Assembly (NCBI GenBank): GCA_015501605.1
Contig: JADNRZ010000004.1
Coordinates: forward strand, 868,001-932,000
Length of the DNA: 64,000 nucleotides
Direction of reading: 5' to 3'
Source of the DNA: Panaeolus papilionaceus
Taxonomy: Eukaryota > Basidiomycota > Agaricomycetes > Agaricales
The position numbers and the translations under genes are program-made. Of the stretch, positions 47,769-60,300 are shown in pieces. How positions within the stretch are numbered: the first letter of the stretch is position 1; the number at the start of each line of letters is the position of its first letter. The notes below the pieces were generated by a model. That model saw only the letters and a list, made by a program, of their open reading frames with translations, was not told the DNA's origin and made no database searches.

Positions 47769-48036
47769 GATGAGACCATCGCACCCCACGAATCTGTCTA
47801 ATCATTCGACTCAACCCATGACCTCATAACGTTATAGCCGGAGTCGGTCACATCAAACGCTGTACATTTCGTTGAATTGATACCACTGACCTGCCAGGAT
47901 CCATGTAGATAACAAGTCGGCACTTGGTACACATCACATTTATATTAACACCATACCTGGATGGTAGAGTTTCAACTTGCTTACGCTACAATTTAAATAC
48001 TTGAAGCCAGTCCATTGATTCTGTGGCATTCTTCGA

Positions 48037-50109
48037 TTACGCTGGTGGTGGTGCATATCTCCCGACCACTCTCCACTGATCAATGGCGGCATTGCGTTCG
48101 TTGTTAAGTTGTGCCCAGGTATGATCGACCATACCCCTGGAGTCACTCAGAGACCTTTTGTGCTCGAGCTTGCGTGCAATGATAGTCGGGTTGTAAGGTA
48201 CTACACCACTTCCACCTTCGTCTCTTCTCAATCCCATCGCAGAACTGGTGCGCAGGGGTAGTCGGGGATGGGCTGGCAATAAGTCAAACTGTTGTCTATC
48301 ATGTAGTGAATATGGGAATGAAGTATCTTGTGGAGATGGAGACCTCGGCACAGAAGACGAGCTCCCAGCCCGGCTTGGGACGCGGGAAGGGGTTTGCCTT
48401 GCCTCAATCGGGATTTGCAACGGTGGGAGAAGGGAAGGGGTTCCGACGCTCAACTTCTGCGTATATACGGGAGCCTGCGTTGGTCTAGGTCTAGGCACGT
48501 TTCGGTTGTCCATGGCCGCCATAAATGGAGAAGCCACCCTTCCAGCTGGAGGGACGGTTTGTGGTTGCGCATGAGGCGGCGATGAAAATCCACGGACTGA
48601 TGATGGAGGAGTACTTCTTTGGTATACATGAGCTGGGTATGGTGAATAACCAGAATTCTCTGGACTCAGCAAGATTGGTCGAGGTTGAGGTCCAGATGGA
48701 AGTCTGTTCCAGTCTGGAAGTGGTGATCGTACCATCTTGTTCGAATCGAATTGATAGAGGGTGTTTACATTGGCGGGTGGGTATTCATAATATTCATTGA
48801 CTGCAGGCATTGCAAACTGCACATTCCTTGGCTGCTGCTGTGGAGTGCGCTGTCCATTGCGATTAGACATAGCAGATCGAATACTAGAAGTGGTGGTTTG
48901 GCGAGATAGTGACTCAGGTGCTGGGGGCGCCATCAGGCCAGGAGGAAATCGTGGTGCAGGTGCAGGCATAAGTCCACTTTGGAAGTATCTTTGTCTCGTC
49001 GTTTCACGAATTTCGGAGATAGAACTGGGTGTGTTCGAGTGGACGGAGCCGGGAGTGTCGGGACGATAATAAGGTGGGGGGAATTGAACCTGGGCCATGC
49101 CAGTCGGAGAAGAAACAAAACCTGGTTTATATGCTGATCTTGGAATGGTGGGAGACTGTGTTGCAGAGAAAGAAGACTGCGAATACAGCGATCTCTCAGA
49201 GCCTATCGAGGTCTGGCTTAGTCGCTTCTGCGTCTTTTCTGAATAAACTTCCTTCTCGTTCTGGGAAGTCATTGGGCCATCTTCAACGAGCACCAAGCGA
49301 CGAGTGGATGGCTCGGGAACATAGCACATCGCTGATAGCGCAAATGCATACATTAAGACTGTACGCGGGTTCAAAGCGATGAGCACTTATTATAAACGGA
49401 GAGTACGAGAACCTACGAAACCCAGCCAAAGACCACCCTCCAAAGATGGCCGCCATCTCAACTCGTTTGCACGTCGATACATCCCCTGTGAGCTGTTTAG
49501 CCTGGAGAGGAAGTAGAACCCATAGCGAAACGCAACCTACCAAGATTGCTGCATGGGAATCCCGGATAGAATAGAGAGAAAGTAACAGTTCCGCCTGGAG
49601 TCATACATCAATGTTAGTTCTTGATCTTTACAATGCTAACAGCGAGGGTAACTCGGATCTCCCATGCTACGTACCAACTTGAAAAATAAGAAGCAAGGCA
49701 ATACGAGCACCATCCAACCAAACACGAAAAGAAATGAGCATCCTATCGTTGAGCCAATTATGGGATAGAACCATTTATACAGTGGAATGTTCTTACATTA
49801 AATAAAGGACGATCGCGGAAAGGGCGTTGAGAAAAAGTAAGGCCAGCATGATAGCACCTGCGGAAAGATCGTAAAACAACAATATTTCACTTGGGGTCTG
49901 AACTCACGTTGACCAGCGATGAACGATGCCCAGCCTCGAATGAGAAGAACTGCGTATATAGCAGCCAGAGCGATTGTGAGGAGGATAGCAATAACTGCAT
50001 AAAGAACATGAGCCGTCGACCCCCGTCCTGCATCTGTTTGAAACTAATACATACCATAGACACAGATACGGGTGATCCTGAATGCTCTCCAGATACGTAC
50101 GTTGGGCAT
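48037..50109 (-). CDS. Multi-span membrane protein with long disordered tail (paralogue A)
   Basis: Six exons can be drawn: 50109-50055, 49994-49908, 49857-49797, 49742-49675, 49594-49417 and 49358-48037. They encode about 590 residues. The first part has hydrophobic segments VIAILLTIALAAIYAVLLI, AIMLALLFLNALSAIVLYL, SFLFVFGWMVLVLPCFLFF, LVGCVSLWVLLPL and LLMYAFALSAMCYV. The last exon encodes a 420-residue Pro/Ser/Gln/Arg-rich cytosolic tail with no domain I recognise. Exons 3 and 4 do not join in frame with any GT-AG or GC-AG pair I can find (off by one nucleotide), although each is clearly hydrophobic in its own frame. Otherwise its layout matches the genes at 52155-53515 and 54474-57018. 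The function is unknown. Confidence 0.6.
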
Positions 50110-50972
50110 GATTATAGCGAAACCCCGAATCGATGATCTCCAAAAAAAAAAGAAATAGGTATGAAAACTAGATGTGATTAAAGAGTGAAATGGCCGCCAG
50201 GACTCAAATGGTCAAAGCCAGCCGACCTAAAGTAAGAAGAACGAAGAAGAAAAGAAGACAGACAGACAGACAGAAGAAACGAAAGAGAGAGAGAGAGAAG
50301 GCTAATCATAAAGCAGACATGAAGGGTTAATAAACCGTTAACTCAGTTCCCGGTGCCATTCCGTGCAACACACTTGAACTATTCTTGAGTGATCAAGCTG
50401 TGCGTCGCTGATCGGTATGACAGATGGGCAGCCAATGTCAGGATGTTTCTGATCGACATGATGAGCAAAGCCATTCACAACAAAGCCCTTTATTGTGTTC
50501 CTCTTCGATATGCGCCCGCTGCCGATAGAGAAACCATCGAACGGCCAGAAAATCATGATGTAGCAATCGTTTGTCGTCTAGAGAGCGTCCTGTGCTTAAA
50601 AACAATCCTAACACAAATCAATAATGGTCAGGAAATATGTGGTATTTGGGAGCTGATGGAAGTAAGAAATAGAGGTGACGGTGAGAGTTTGGTGAGAGAT
50701 GATGAGTCCCAAGCGGCGATCTAAATATGGACTGCATGTTTCATTCATTAACACTTTGTTGCTTTCCCTCGAGTGCCATCCTGTCGTCGCGCACCGGCGA
50801 TGCCTTGTTTCGTAGCTGCATCAAGCTAGAGAATATCTCTGATACCTTGAAATACCTCGAGGAGTCATACAGACGGTGTCAAATAAGACAGCCAGCGCTC
50901 TTAACCATCCCGTCGAACACAGGAGACCACCAACACGACCCAGACTAAACCGTTGCTTCACATTTTGGCAGA
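50110..50972. other. Divergent intergenic region with simple repeats
   Basis: This 863 bp region separates the starts of the membrane protein gene (-) and the proton channel gene (+). It contains a (GACA)n tract at about 50257-50274 and a (GA)n tract at about 50285-50299, only 150-190 bp upstream of the membrane protein start. No gene was seen, and the short frames at 50389-50948 show no family. Confidence 0.6.
50257..50299. repeat. (GACA)n followed by (GA)n microsatellite
   Basis: A tetranucleotide GACA tract of about four units is followed after a few bases by seven to eight GA units. On the other strand this is a pyrimidine-rich tract in the likely promoter or 5' UTR of the membrane protein gene at 48037-50109. 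Confidence 0.85.
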
Positions 50973-51891
50973 ATGTCATTTGAACCCGCGCATGAGCAGA
51001 TAATACAGGCAGCTGAGGAAGCCAATGTGACTATTCCCAACCTTGTTCAAGACGCTGAAGCTGGAGAAACCGTTGTGCATCAAACAGCATACCAGAAAAC
51101 GGTTGCAAATGTTGCTTGGCTTCTCAAGCACGCCAACTTCCACAAGACGATTATAGGACTGGTAAGTCATCTCTTATCATGTTCATTGAGTTTTAAAAAT
51201 AATTACCTACCAACCATTGCTTTTCCTCTGCGCAATTAATGACATTCGATTATAAATAAACGATTGTCATTCGAATGTCCAGACACTATTCGACGCCCTC
51301 TGCGTTTTCATCGATCTGGCCTACGCATTTCTTCGAGAATGTACTACAGAAGAGCGCAGCCCGCGTCCCATTTGGCTCGAAGTGTTCTCCTATATGTCTA
51401 TGGTCATTGTTTCGATGTTCCTGGTTGAGATACCAGTCACTATCTGGGCCCTTGGAATTCAATTTTATAATCCTTTCAAACACGGAGCAGCGTCAAAGCT
51501 GCACTTTTTTGATGCTGCAGTGATCATTGCGACCTTCGTTCTTGAGGTTGCCCTCCGCGGAAAGGATAGGGATCTCGCAAGTCTTCTCGTTATCTTGCGT
51601 CTCTGGAGGCTTTTTGAACTTGCAGAGAGTCTGTACCAACTCCATTTTCCGTATACGAAGATGCAAAACTGATCGTTTTTCTTAGGTATTGCACTGAGCA
51701 CCAGTGAGCTTCATGAACACGAGAAAGAACTCTTACTGGAGCGGATATGTCACCTCACAACAGAGATAGAGAAGCTGAAAGCTGAGAATCAAGCACTACG
51801 AAAGCGCACGGGTCGTCGGCGTTCAGATCCATTTTCAAGCCCAGAAAGGGAGGCATTGACCAACCCCGATCCGGAAAGCGCGAGTATATGA
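50973..51891 (+). CDS. Voltage-gated proton channel (Hv1 type)
   Basis: A 246-residue voltage-sensor-only channel from exons 50973-51161, 51283-51628 and 51686-51891. Hv1 channels export protons on depolarisation. S1 (LTLFDALCVFIDLAYAF) holds Asp67, in the place of the selectivity Asp112 of human Hv1 (LDALLV). S2 (SYMSMVIVSMFLVEIPV) has Glu112, matching Glu153. S3 (FFDAAVIIATFVLEVAL) has Asp140, matching Asp174. S4 (LLVILRLWRLFEL) has the signature R-x-W-R: Arg169, Trp171 and Arg172. The third S4 arginine of animal Hv1 is Glu175 here. No pore domain follows. A C-terminal heptad helix (LLLERICHLTTEIEKLKAEN) would support dimers. The donor after exon 2 (gtctgt) is weak but is the only one that keeps frame. 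Confidence 0.88.
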
Positions 51892-52154
51892 TACAATGAT
51901 TGTTATTAGCAAATGAACGAATGTAATAAATTGATACAAAGGTGTAATGAGTAGGATTATCCAGTCGGCGTGATTGTAAGGTATGCCAGAGAAGTGCCAT
52001 GATAAATGTGTTGGACTCAGTCCTAGTCGTGTCAACGGTGTTCGTGAAAAAAAGGGCGATGTGCAAAGCAAAATGATCAAAAGAACCAGCGATTGTGATG
52101 TCTATGCGAAGAAAGAGAACCATGCAAAGCGAAAGCAAGTCATCAAAAGAATCA

Positions 52155-53515
52155 TTAAGGCGTGTTGGCAGAGTGTGGGTTGGTGTGGACAGTGATCCCT
52201 CTGAGAGCATCGGCGCGCACCCACTCTGATAGTCTTGGAAGGGGAATGGGCTGGTCGACATCAGCGACTGCGGGAGGGAAAGACGCAGTACGAGGAATCT
52301 GTCCCATGAAGAGGAAAGGTTTCTCTGTCGAGTCACGAATCCTGTCGTGACTCTTAGAGGTAGATGGACTAACAACAGCGTTAGGGAAGGAAGGAAGAGC
52401 GAGAGCTGGCGCTGGTGATGACGACCCTGACATGGGCTTCTTGGCAAAGGGTTGATCAACTCCTCGACGGACAATGTTTGTCTGAGCCCAGGGTGCAGAA
52501 TCTTGTCGCTTGTGGCCTGACTCGACGTCATCATAGTAGATGCCGAATGGGCCACAGAAGCCATTACCCATCTTTTCCTTGCAGAAAGTGGTTTCGGGTT
52601 GACCGAACCAATCAATGGAGTAAATACTGCGAATCCAGAAGTCGGCACAGGTTCGTTTGTGTGCCATGGCGGTAATGAAAAGAGCCAGGAAGTACATGAG
52701 GACTATATGAAGATTAGAACATATTAAAGCAATCGAACGGGTCTTTATACTCACAAAGAATGCTGCTAATCCAAGTTGACGGAACCAGAAGCAAAGTCGA
52801 GGCGCACACTCCCCATGTAGCTGTAACAGAGAGGGTTAGACGAAATTCCCACATTCAAAGGTAACGAGTGGCACGTACAGTCACTGTGGCAGGACATAGC
52901 AGGACCAGCAATTGTGGATGCGATGGCGGCTCCTACAAGAAGCATAAGTAAACGCTATTCATCCGAAAAGGACGCATATATATACTCACCGACTTGAATC
53001 AAGCTCAGAACTCCGGTCCAAAGGCATTCCACCAATACACGGGACATTTTCCCATCCTCTTTGAAAAAGTCCAAAAGGGCGCTGCGAGTTGGCATAAGAA
53101 TCCACCCACCACATATGATATCGACAATACTCACAGAGTAACACAGAGAAAAACCAACGCGCTCTCAAACACAATGAATGCAGATGATCCTGGCACTAAA
53201 CAAAGCTTGGTTATTCGAACGCAGTTCGAATCAGACAAAACTCACCAGAAACGTTACTCGAGCGGGCTACGCTGATATTCCATGACGAAAAAATCAAAGT
53301 CAAGAAAGCAAGGTTGCTCAAAATAGCTGTATGCGATATCAGCAAAGTTCAATGGGTATTATTGACCACTACCGCTCACCTAGGAGGACCAATCGAAAAA
53401 TAAGAAATGGGTTGCGCGTCAATAAACTCGTAGCTTGTTTAGCTGTATTCAAGGACGTCGATGAAGAATTAGGAGAAGCTGAAGAGTTGACAAGGTTGAC
53501 TCGGAAAATGGACAT
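52155..53515 (-). CDS. Multi-span MARVEL-like membrane protein with disordered tail (paralogue B)
   Basis: A 345-residue protein from seven exons (53515-53380, 53326-53246, 53195-53135, 53081-52990, 52932-52879, 52820-52755, 52702-52155), all joining in frame. Four hydrophobic spans are visible: FRLVLLAILSNLAFLTLIFS, FIVFESALVFLCVTLALLDF, VLVECLWTGVLSLIQVGAAI and ISSILFLMYFLALFITAMA. The order, four spans with a Cys-containing loop (GPAMSCHSDSTWGVCAS) before the fourth, fits the MARVEL fold, but I cannot prove it. The last exon gives a 170-residue Ser/Pro-rich tail. TWISSILFLMYFLALF resembles TWIAAIFLIVYFAIFF in the gene at 54474-57018, so the two are paralogues. The function is unknown. Confidence 0.75.
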
Positions 53516-54473
53516 GGCTGGCAAGTGAATATGAAGGCGACGAAGTGGACGTTTATGAAAGAAGTCGAGTTGTAAGGAGAGTGAGGTTTGTTGGCTTTAA
53601 TGATACGACCAGCGAGCGTAAAAAAAGCGTTTGAAAGACAGAAATTAAGCAGAGACGGACAGAGGGACCAAGGGATTGAACTGAAAGCCGTGAACACGAG
53701 TCTAAGATCAAGTAAAAAGGTTTCGAAATTAGAAAAAAATCGCAATCAGTCGTGGTCCAAGATGTCCTTTGTCCGCCAGTGACAGGGAATATTTCACTTC
53801 CGCTCATCCTCGATATTTAACCAGTCCTGTAAGCCCGAGTTGTTTGCAATCGAATCCTTACCCAAAGCAAAAGAACAATAGAAAGTGCTCGGCTAACCCA
53901 ACATGGTACAAGGCAAAGCGTTCTCACCACCCTTTATCCATCTTCCCGCGTTTGCATCATATTCTTACATACACACTTTCCCCATCATACAATGAACAAT
54001 GGAGAGCTGGGGCGGTGAACATAGAAACCACAGAGCCCTAATATATTCGAATCAATTTTGAATGTCATCTTCAATATATTTCACGATGGCGTCGAACAGG
54101 GTCAGTTAGACAGAGAGCGGCCCAGCGCCGCCTCACAATAAAACCTTTATCAAACCATGCTGCGCGCTACGTAGTAAGTAATAAGTGTTGAAACGTCAAG
54201 TTTGAACTCAAGAAGCAAAAATAATAATTCCACAGGATATAAAATGTCATATAAACATTCTAAAAGTACAGACGCAAGGCTTTGTCCAAGAAATTCAACA
54301 AAGCGGTGAATGATGACCCTGAAAAGCGGCCGATATGTGTGTCGTGTTACAGTGCAAAGAAGCAAAAGGAAAAAAAAGTACACGTTGATCCAAAAATAAA
54401 AAATAACAATGGACTCAATCAATCAAATGCGCTTCAGGCGCACATTGAACGGTAAACCAAGGAGAACCCCGCC
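53516..54473. other. Intergenic region, nothing recognised
   Basis: This 958 bp region lies between the start of paralogue B and the stop of paralogue C, both on the minus strand. It should hold the promoter of B and the 3' UTR of C. No coding frame with a known motif and no RNA gene was seen. Confidence 0.5.
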
Positions 54474-57018
54474 TTAGCTAAACTTGCGACTTGGGCCTGC
54501 AATCATAGCAAGTACCGACTGTCTTGGCCCTCGTACACCCGATGGTTTAGAAGAAGATCCCTGCCCAACTTTGTTGCTGGGCTCAGCCAGCGATGAGAGG
54601 GCAGCACTAAGAGCGACTGGATCCACCGGCGATGAAATCGATTCCCTTGCTATTGCAGACGATTTTTGATGAGAACGAGGTTGAGGTTGAGGTTGGGATT
54701 GTTGTGGTTGACTCCAAGAATTCACGGGCTCGTCCTCAGATAATGCGTTTAGAGCGACCCCCAAGGGCTGAGTCTCCAGTTGATAGCGACCTGATGACCG
54801 TCTTCGCCCTGAACCTGAACCACTCGGTATGCGAGGCAAAGGCTCTGGCGATATTCGAGGACGAGAAGGACCAGCCTCAGGCTGACTTTGTTCTCTAGCC
54901 TTTTGCTTTTGCATTTCGGTCATTTGCGCAGGCTGGGTCTCTGGTTCAGTAGTTGGTGCAACAACTGGCTGAGGAAGCTTCCTTTTCACGCGAGGCTTTG
55001 AAGTTGCATCCAGCCGCGGCCAGTCGCCTAATGGTGGGGGCGATGGAGGAAGCGGTCGCAAGTTCTGTGGAGGGGGTCTTACGGGCTGCGTTTGTGTCTG
55101 AACCGTGAGCTGCGGCCGTTGCTGCACGGTATATGTCGCTGGTGCCGCTACCTGTTGTTCATCTCCAGGAGCGATCGCCTGCTGAACCGTGGCACTATAG
55201 AAAGGCGTGATAGTAACTGGCTGCGGGAGTTGTCGCGTCTGACGCTGAGGACGCTGCGACGATGAGACCACAGGCTCGCGCTCTGTTGCAGTGACAGCAG
55301 GAACAGGTGGCTTCGGTCTTTGAACCGAGGCCGCTGGTACCGGCTCAGGTGGTGGTTTTACTGGCTCGAGTACCGTGCTTGCTACGGGTGTATGTGTAAA
55401 ACCAGATGGTGTGAACCTGCTACTTTCGCTCTCGTTTCTTTGGTGCTGCTGTACCTCACTATCAGGTTGGTGACTAAAGCCCGAAGGTGTAAACCGGCTA
55501 CTATCGCTATCACCCCGCAGATGATAGCGCTGTTCATCGGTTTGTCTCTGCTGGTATCCATATCCAAGTACCGGTGGACCATCAGACGGCGTAGTCTTGA
55601 ATTGCTCGACATCGTAATCTGAACTGAGGCCCGAGCGATACGACAAGACTGCATTACGGAGTGCCGCTAGAGGACGTGGTCTAGGTGCGAGAATGACAGG
55701 TGGTTGAGGTGGCTGCTGAACCTGAGCCATTTGCGGAGGTGGGAGTGCCGTGAGTGCTGGTGTCTCAGCATTGAACCTAGGCAATGCCAAAAATGACGGA
55801 GACGCGGGGTTGCTTTTGAGGGTCACCCTTCCCTGCAACCATTCGAACCGGCGGACGTTGCACTTCCATATTGTCTTGTCTTCCTGGTGCTTTACCGCAG
55901 CCACAACGAAGAAAATAGCAAAATAGACGATAACTGCATGTTCGTTTCATTAGCGTTTTGTTTGTTATTTGTTAGACGGAGGAGATAGCAAAAGAAGTCA
56001 TAGGGAAATGAAGCTTCGACAGAAGACGAGGTTTGACAGATGGATACTCACGGAAAATGGCAGCTATCCAGGTGAACGCCTGCAGCAGTTGAGCAGATAA
56101 GCATGGAGACTTTTCTGGCACTCCAGATCCGTCTATACGGAGGGATACATAAGGCAAATCAGTCAGCATAAAACTCGAATGACGCGATAGGGGTAAAGAT
56201 TACCTTGAAATGCATTATTACTGCCACATGAGCTATTGCTGTACTGAGCTGTGGTGGCCGAAGCTCCAGCTATATAAACATGAGAAAGAACAGTGCTGAA
56301 TCAGTATCAAAATCAAAATTAGATGAAAGATAAGAAAAAGATGACAGGGGGAATTTGCCAGGCTATACATAGTATTGCAATTTTCTTGGGGACTTGTTCC
56401 ACACATCGCAAGAAGGAAAGAAAGGGGATTCGTTGCTGAGAGTCCAATTGCACTCACCGAGATACATTAACCCATATAGTCCAACCCACAAAAGCTCGAA
56501 CCAAACTTTCCCCAAGAAAATATTCGCGTCGAGGAGTTCAAAGAATATCCTGTGGGGATGAAGTGTTATAATCAGCGTTTGCGTTCACATGGGTGCGAGA
56601 AGGTGCGGGGCCTGAACACCCGCCAACCATGGAGAGTCGAACGTACGTAGGGAAAATGAGCGCCAGCCCAGATGCGCCGAGGAAGATGAGGAAGGCATCG
56701 ATCTGCTTCACTGTAGCTGCAAGGTTCAAGTACAAATCCAAGCGCGCATGATAATGAATCAAATGAATTGTTGGTCAGCTAGCGCTCCAGGGAAGGATAC
56801 GAAGCGAGATCATGTGTAGCGCCCAAACTCACTCTCATCCTCACTCGTTATTGAATCCACGATACTTAGATTCCATACTGAAACGCTCGTCACAATCGCA
56901 CAACAAACCACGAATACAACTAGACATCCGCAAAGAGAATTAGCACAAACGGAAATATAACCGAATAAATCAACTTGCCGAAAACAAGTGGACGGAGAAA
57001 ACGCATGAAAGTGGACAT
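54474..57018 (-). CDS. Multi-span MARVEL-like membrane protein with long disordered tail (paralogue C)
   Basis: A 631-residue protein from seven exons (57018-56979, 56919-56833, 56716-56647, 56549-56458, 56269-56204, 56132-56052, 55933-54474). Four hydrophobic spans are seen: VVFVVCCAIVTSVSVW, QIDAFLIFLGASGLALIF, VWFELLWVGLYGLMYLA and FTWIAAIFLIVYFAIFFVVA. Two loops before the last span contain cysteines (SNSSCGSNN, EKSPCLSAQ). The last exon encodes a 450-residue Pro/Gln/Ser/Arg-rich tail with two near-identical units, RGDSDSSRFTPSGF and RNESESSRFTPSGF. Intron 1 uses a GC donor (gcaagt), since the GT alternatives give a frame that stops. Fold and family are as for the gene at 52155-53515. The function is unknown. 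Confidence 0.75.
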
Positions 57019-57364
57019 TACAAGACTTTAGGAATCATAAAACGGGGACAGGGGGATGAAGGGATGCGGAGGACAGTGAAGGAGAGGAAGGGGACGTAGC
57101 GAACGTGGTCAAGACCCGATCGACGGTATCAAGTAAGATATGTTGGGAGGAACGGAAGGAAGCGAAGAGTGTATGTAAAATCAAAACTTGCTGATGTCCA
57201 CAACTGACCATGTCTTCAAAGTCGCAATAATAGATTTCGTACACACGCTCATTCATCCGTCATAAAACGGGATCATCGGACATTTCAACTCAATCCAAAT
57301 CATAATGATAATGATAATTATTATATGTACATGTTGTCAATAATTAAACACAAATTTCTACATA
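57019..57364. other. Short intergenic region
   Basis: These 346 bp lie between the start of paralogue C and the stop of the PP4R1-like gene, both on the minus strand. An ATAATG-rich stretch near 57302-57325 lies close to the PP4R1-like stop. No gene was seen. Confidence 0.5.
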
Positions 57365-60300
57365 TCATCCAGGTACTTCAACACTCTCTACGCTCTGCGT
57401 CGTTCGAGTACCTGCAGCATCGAGCTCTGACGAGTCAAATCCGCCAGCAGACTCTTCCTCGTCACTGAAATATTCAGAGGGTTCCGGAGATCCGCGACCT
57501 CCGTGTGCCCCAAACCCACTCGATGAAGCGTCCATTAGGTTTAGATTCGCCTCAAAGGGGCCAATGTAAGGATAAATCATCACATCAACATCATCAATGC
57601 GGTGACGGTTCAGACAAGGACTGGCTCCATTGATGAGTTCATCGGTCTTAGTCCGGAGTATCGTCGACTCGGACGGCGCTGACGACATGACTACATCGTT
57701 TGAACTGGTCCAATTGGGATTCGACGAATCACTGTCGACTGATGGTGATGTCGAGGTGGTAGATGGTGAAGCAGATATGGGAGGTCTGGAGAAAGTCTCG
57801 CCGTCGGGAGCACGTTTCCTACTAGCTTTGGTTGGCGACATAGACTTTGAGGCGTCGGTTTCAACAATGATAGGTATCCGAGGCAGGTTAGCAACGTATG
57901 ACCTCACATCTGGCGAGTCATCTTGAGAAATATGGTCAATCAAGACCTGCAAGTGACCAGAGGAGCCCGGAGACTGCCCGAGCACGTTCCCTAAAACCAA
58001 ACATAGACTGTATAGGACCCTTTCAAATAGTTTCGTCAAGCGAAGACGTACCATGAAGAAACGCCGCCAAACGGGCCACGGCTATTCGAACGCCTTCAAT
58101 AGTATCGCCTGATAGCTGTTCTATCATGTCGAGACAGCTCTCAAGGGAAATCAGTGGCTGTCTATCGATGTGTTTCGCCACTACAAGTGCTTGTTGACAG
58201 GCGATGAAGCTATTCAATGGCTGATGAGGGGATCAATTTATTAGCCTGAATTTCAACAACATACGTCATTCGCCGTCGATAGTTGGAAGATATGGACATT
58301 TGTTTGATGTCCTCTCGAAGCTGATCAACAGATCCGATAGTATTCAGTGAGATTCTCCATAGCTCGGGTAACTGAAAAAAAAAAAGAAAAAGGTTTCAGC
58401 AAAATATGCGGTGCTCGTAAAAATGATCAACTCACCGTGGAAATGGCAGCCTCTCTCACAGATGCCACACTGTCTTCCAGACCCTTGACCAAGAGTTCAC
58501 CGAGTAGAGAAGGATCCTGCAACTTGAGTAGTTTGAACCATTCCACCATCTGTCGCTGGACCAACTCTCGCTCTCGCCAACTCCGCAAAATACCGTCCCC
58601 CCAAACATGATACATCTGGTCCAAGAGGTCCTTTCCTGCTTCGCTGCCAATAACAGCAAAAAAATCGTGAGTGGCCTCGAGAACCTTTAGCCTAACCTCC
58701 TCATCATCGCTTGTAATCGCATTCCACCATACTTCGATGAGGTCCTGACGAGAGAGTTCATCGCCAATCATTTCCGCAACCTTTCCTAGACTGGCAGCCA
58801 GAGTCCGCAAAACACCTGGTGCCGGATTGTTTGAAATGTCCAAATAAGCTTCTCGAATTTCCTTCCACCGACCCTTACCAAGGGTCAGGACGATCGCAGG
58901 AAAATTGAATGCACAGATAAGAGGACGCTTGGAATCGGTATAAAACGCTTCGAGAGGTGACAATGAGGCCGGATTAGGTTGAGGGTGGGTTTCGTCGCCG
59001 TCTCGTACCCACTTGTCTTCTTTCCTCCCAATGAAAAGATCGACCAGTTCTTTCGGCGGACCATCGACATCCTTGTGAAACGTAAAGATAACCTCTCCCA
59101 AGGCTTCCAGGACTCCTGATCGTACTGTAGGGTTTGGATCCTCTACCAATTTAAGAATGGTACCGAGGGCAACCTCGCGGCGCTGATCTGGTGGTAATCT
59201 AGCCAAAATAGCAGGAAGGGCAAACAGGGCAGAGTGCCTGACATGCCATGTTTCGTCTCGCCGCAAGGAATTAAACAATGGCAGCTAGATGTATTCCAAT
59301 TAGTGTTATTTGAACCACGAGGCAAAGAAAGGAAAGAAAATAAAAAAACAGACCAATGATGTTATGACGACATCCTCTCGGACAACCTTTGCCAGTGCTC
59401 CAAGTGCAAATGAGGCTTCCCTTCGTACCCAATAGACAGAGTCACGACCAACACGTTCAACCTCTTTCACAAATGAATCTTGAGTATCTGGTTTCAATAT
59501 GCCTGGGAAACACGATGTTAGTCTTGGATAAATGGGTTGGAAAAAGCATGTTGCTTACCACTTGCAGTGACAGCAGCCATAAGGGACATGCTGGATAATC
59601 TTCCGACAGCAGCCTGCTCGTCATCACCCTCGTCATAGTTGTCATCCCTAAAAGCATGTCAGAAACAATTAAGGAAAGAGGTGAAACTGAAGAAGCGCCT
59701 ACCAATCAACATTAGCCGATGGAGGAAAAGATCCAGAGGGTGATGATATGGATGGGGGGGAAAAGGAGGATTCTGCATTGTGGATCTTTGTAGGAGTGGT
59801 ATTACGGTCTGGGCTCGGAGGAGGAAATTCGGTTCCGGGTGAAAATGGGGGTTGGGGTGATGTGGAAACGGGAGATTGACGATGGGCAGGTTGGGAATCC
59901 AAAGTTGGCGACTTTTGCCAATGATGACTAGTTGATGAAGATGATGGTGAAGTTGCAGGTGTATGTTTGGGTGAATATGGAGGAAAATAGGGATTTACTG
60001 AATCCTTGTACTTGGAGGGTGTATCCATTGGAGATACAGGTTCCGGTACTTCCGGGGGTTCATCTACGTCGAGTCTACCCATTCCAATAACGACTTGATG
60101 AAGGATTTCGTGGGTGAACATGTCCCTCTCCTGCTGACCAAAGAGACCGACTGCGATGGGTTCGTCGTCGTCGTCGTCATCGTTATCAATAGTTGGCAAA
60201 TAATCCCATGGAAGATTTGAAGTTGTTGAGGGATGTACAGCGCCATTGAGTTGATCTGCCTTGCGCATGCGAGACAAGAGTTCAACGACAGCTAAACGAG

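Noticed and set aside
49492..49530. Possible 39 nt intron (GTAGGT...CAG) within exon 5 of the gene at 48037-50109
   Set aside because: It is too short for this genome, and removing it would delete a hydrophobic span. The frame is open through it.
51755..52648. Open frame of 297 codons on the minus strand
   Set aside because: It overlaps the tail exon of the membrane protein at 52155-53515 in another frame and also the end of the proton channel. Its sequence has no family, and the competing models have splice sites and hydrophobic spans that fit.
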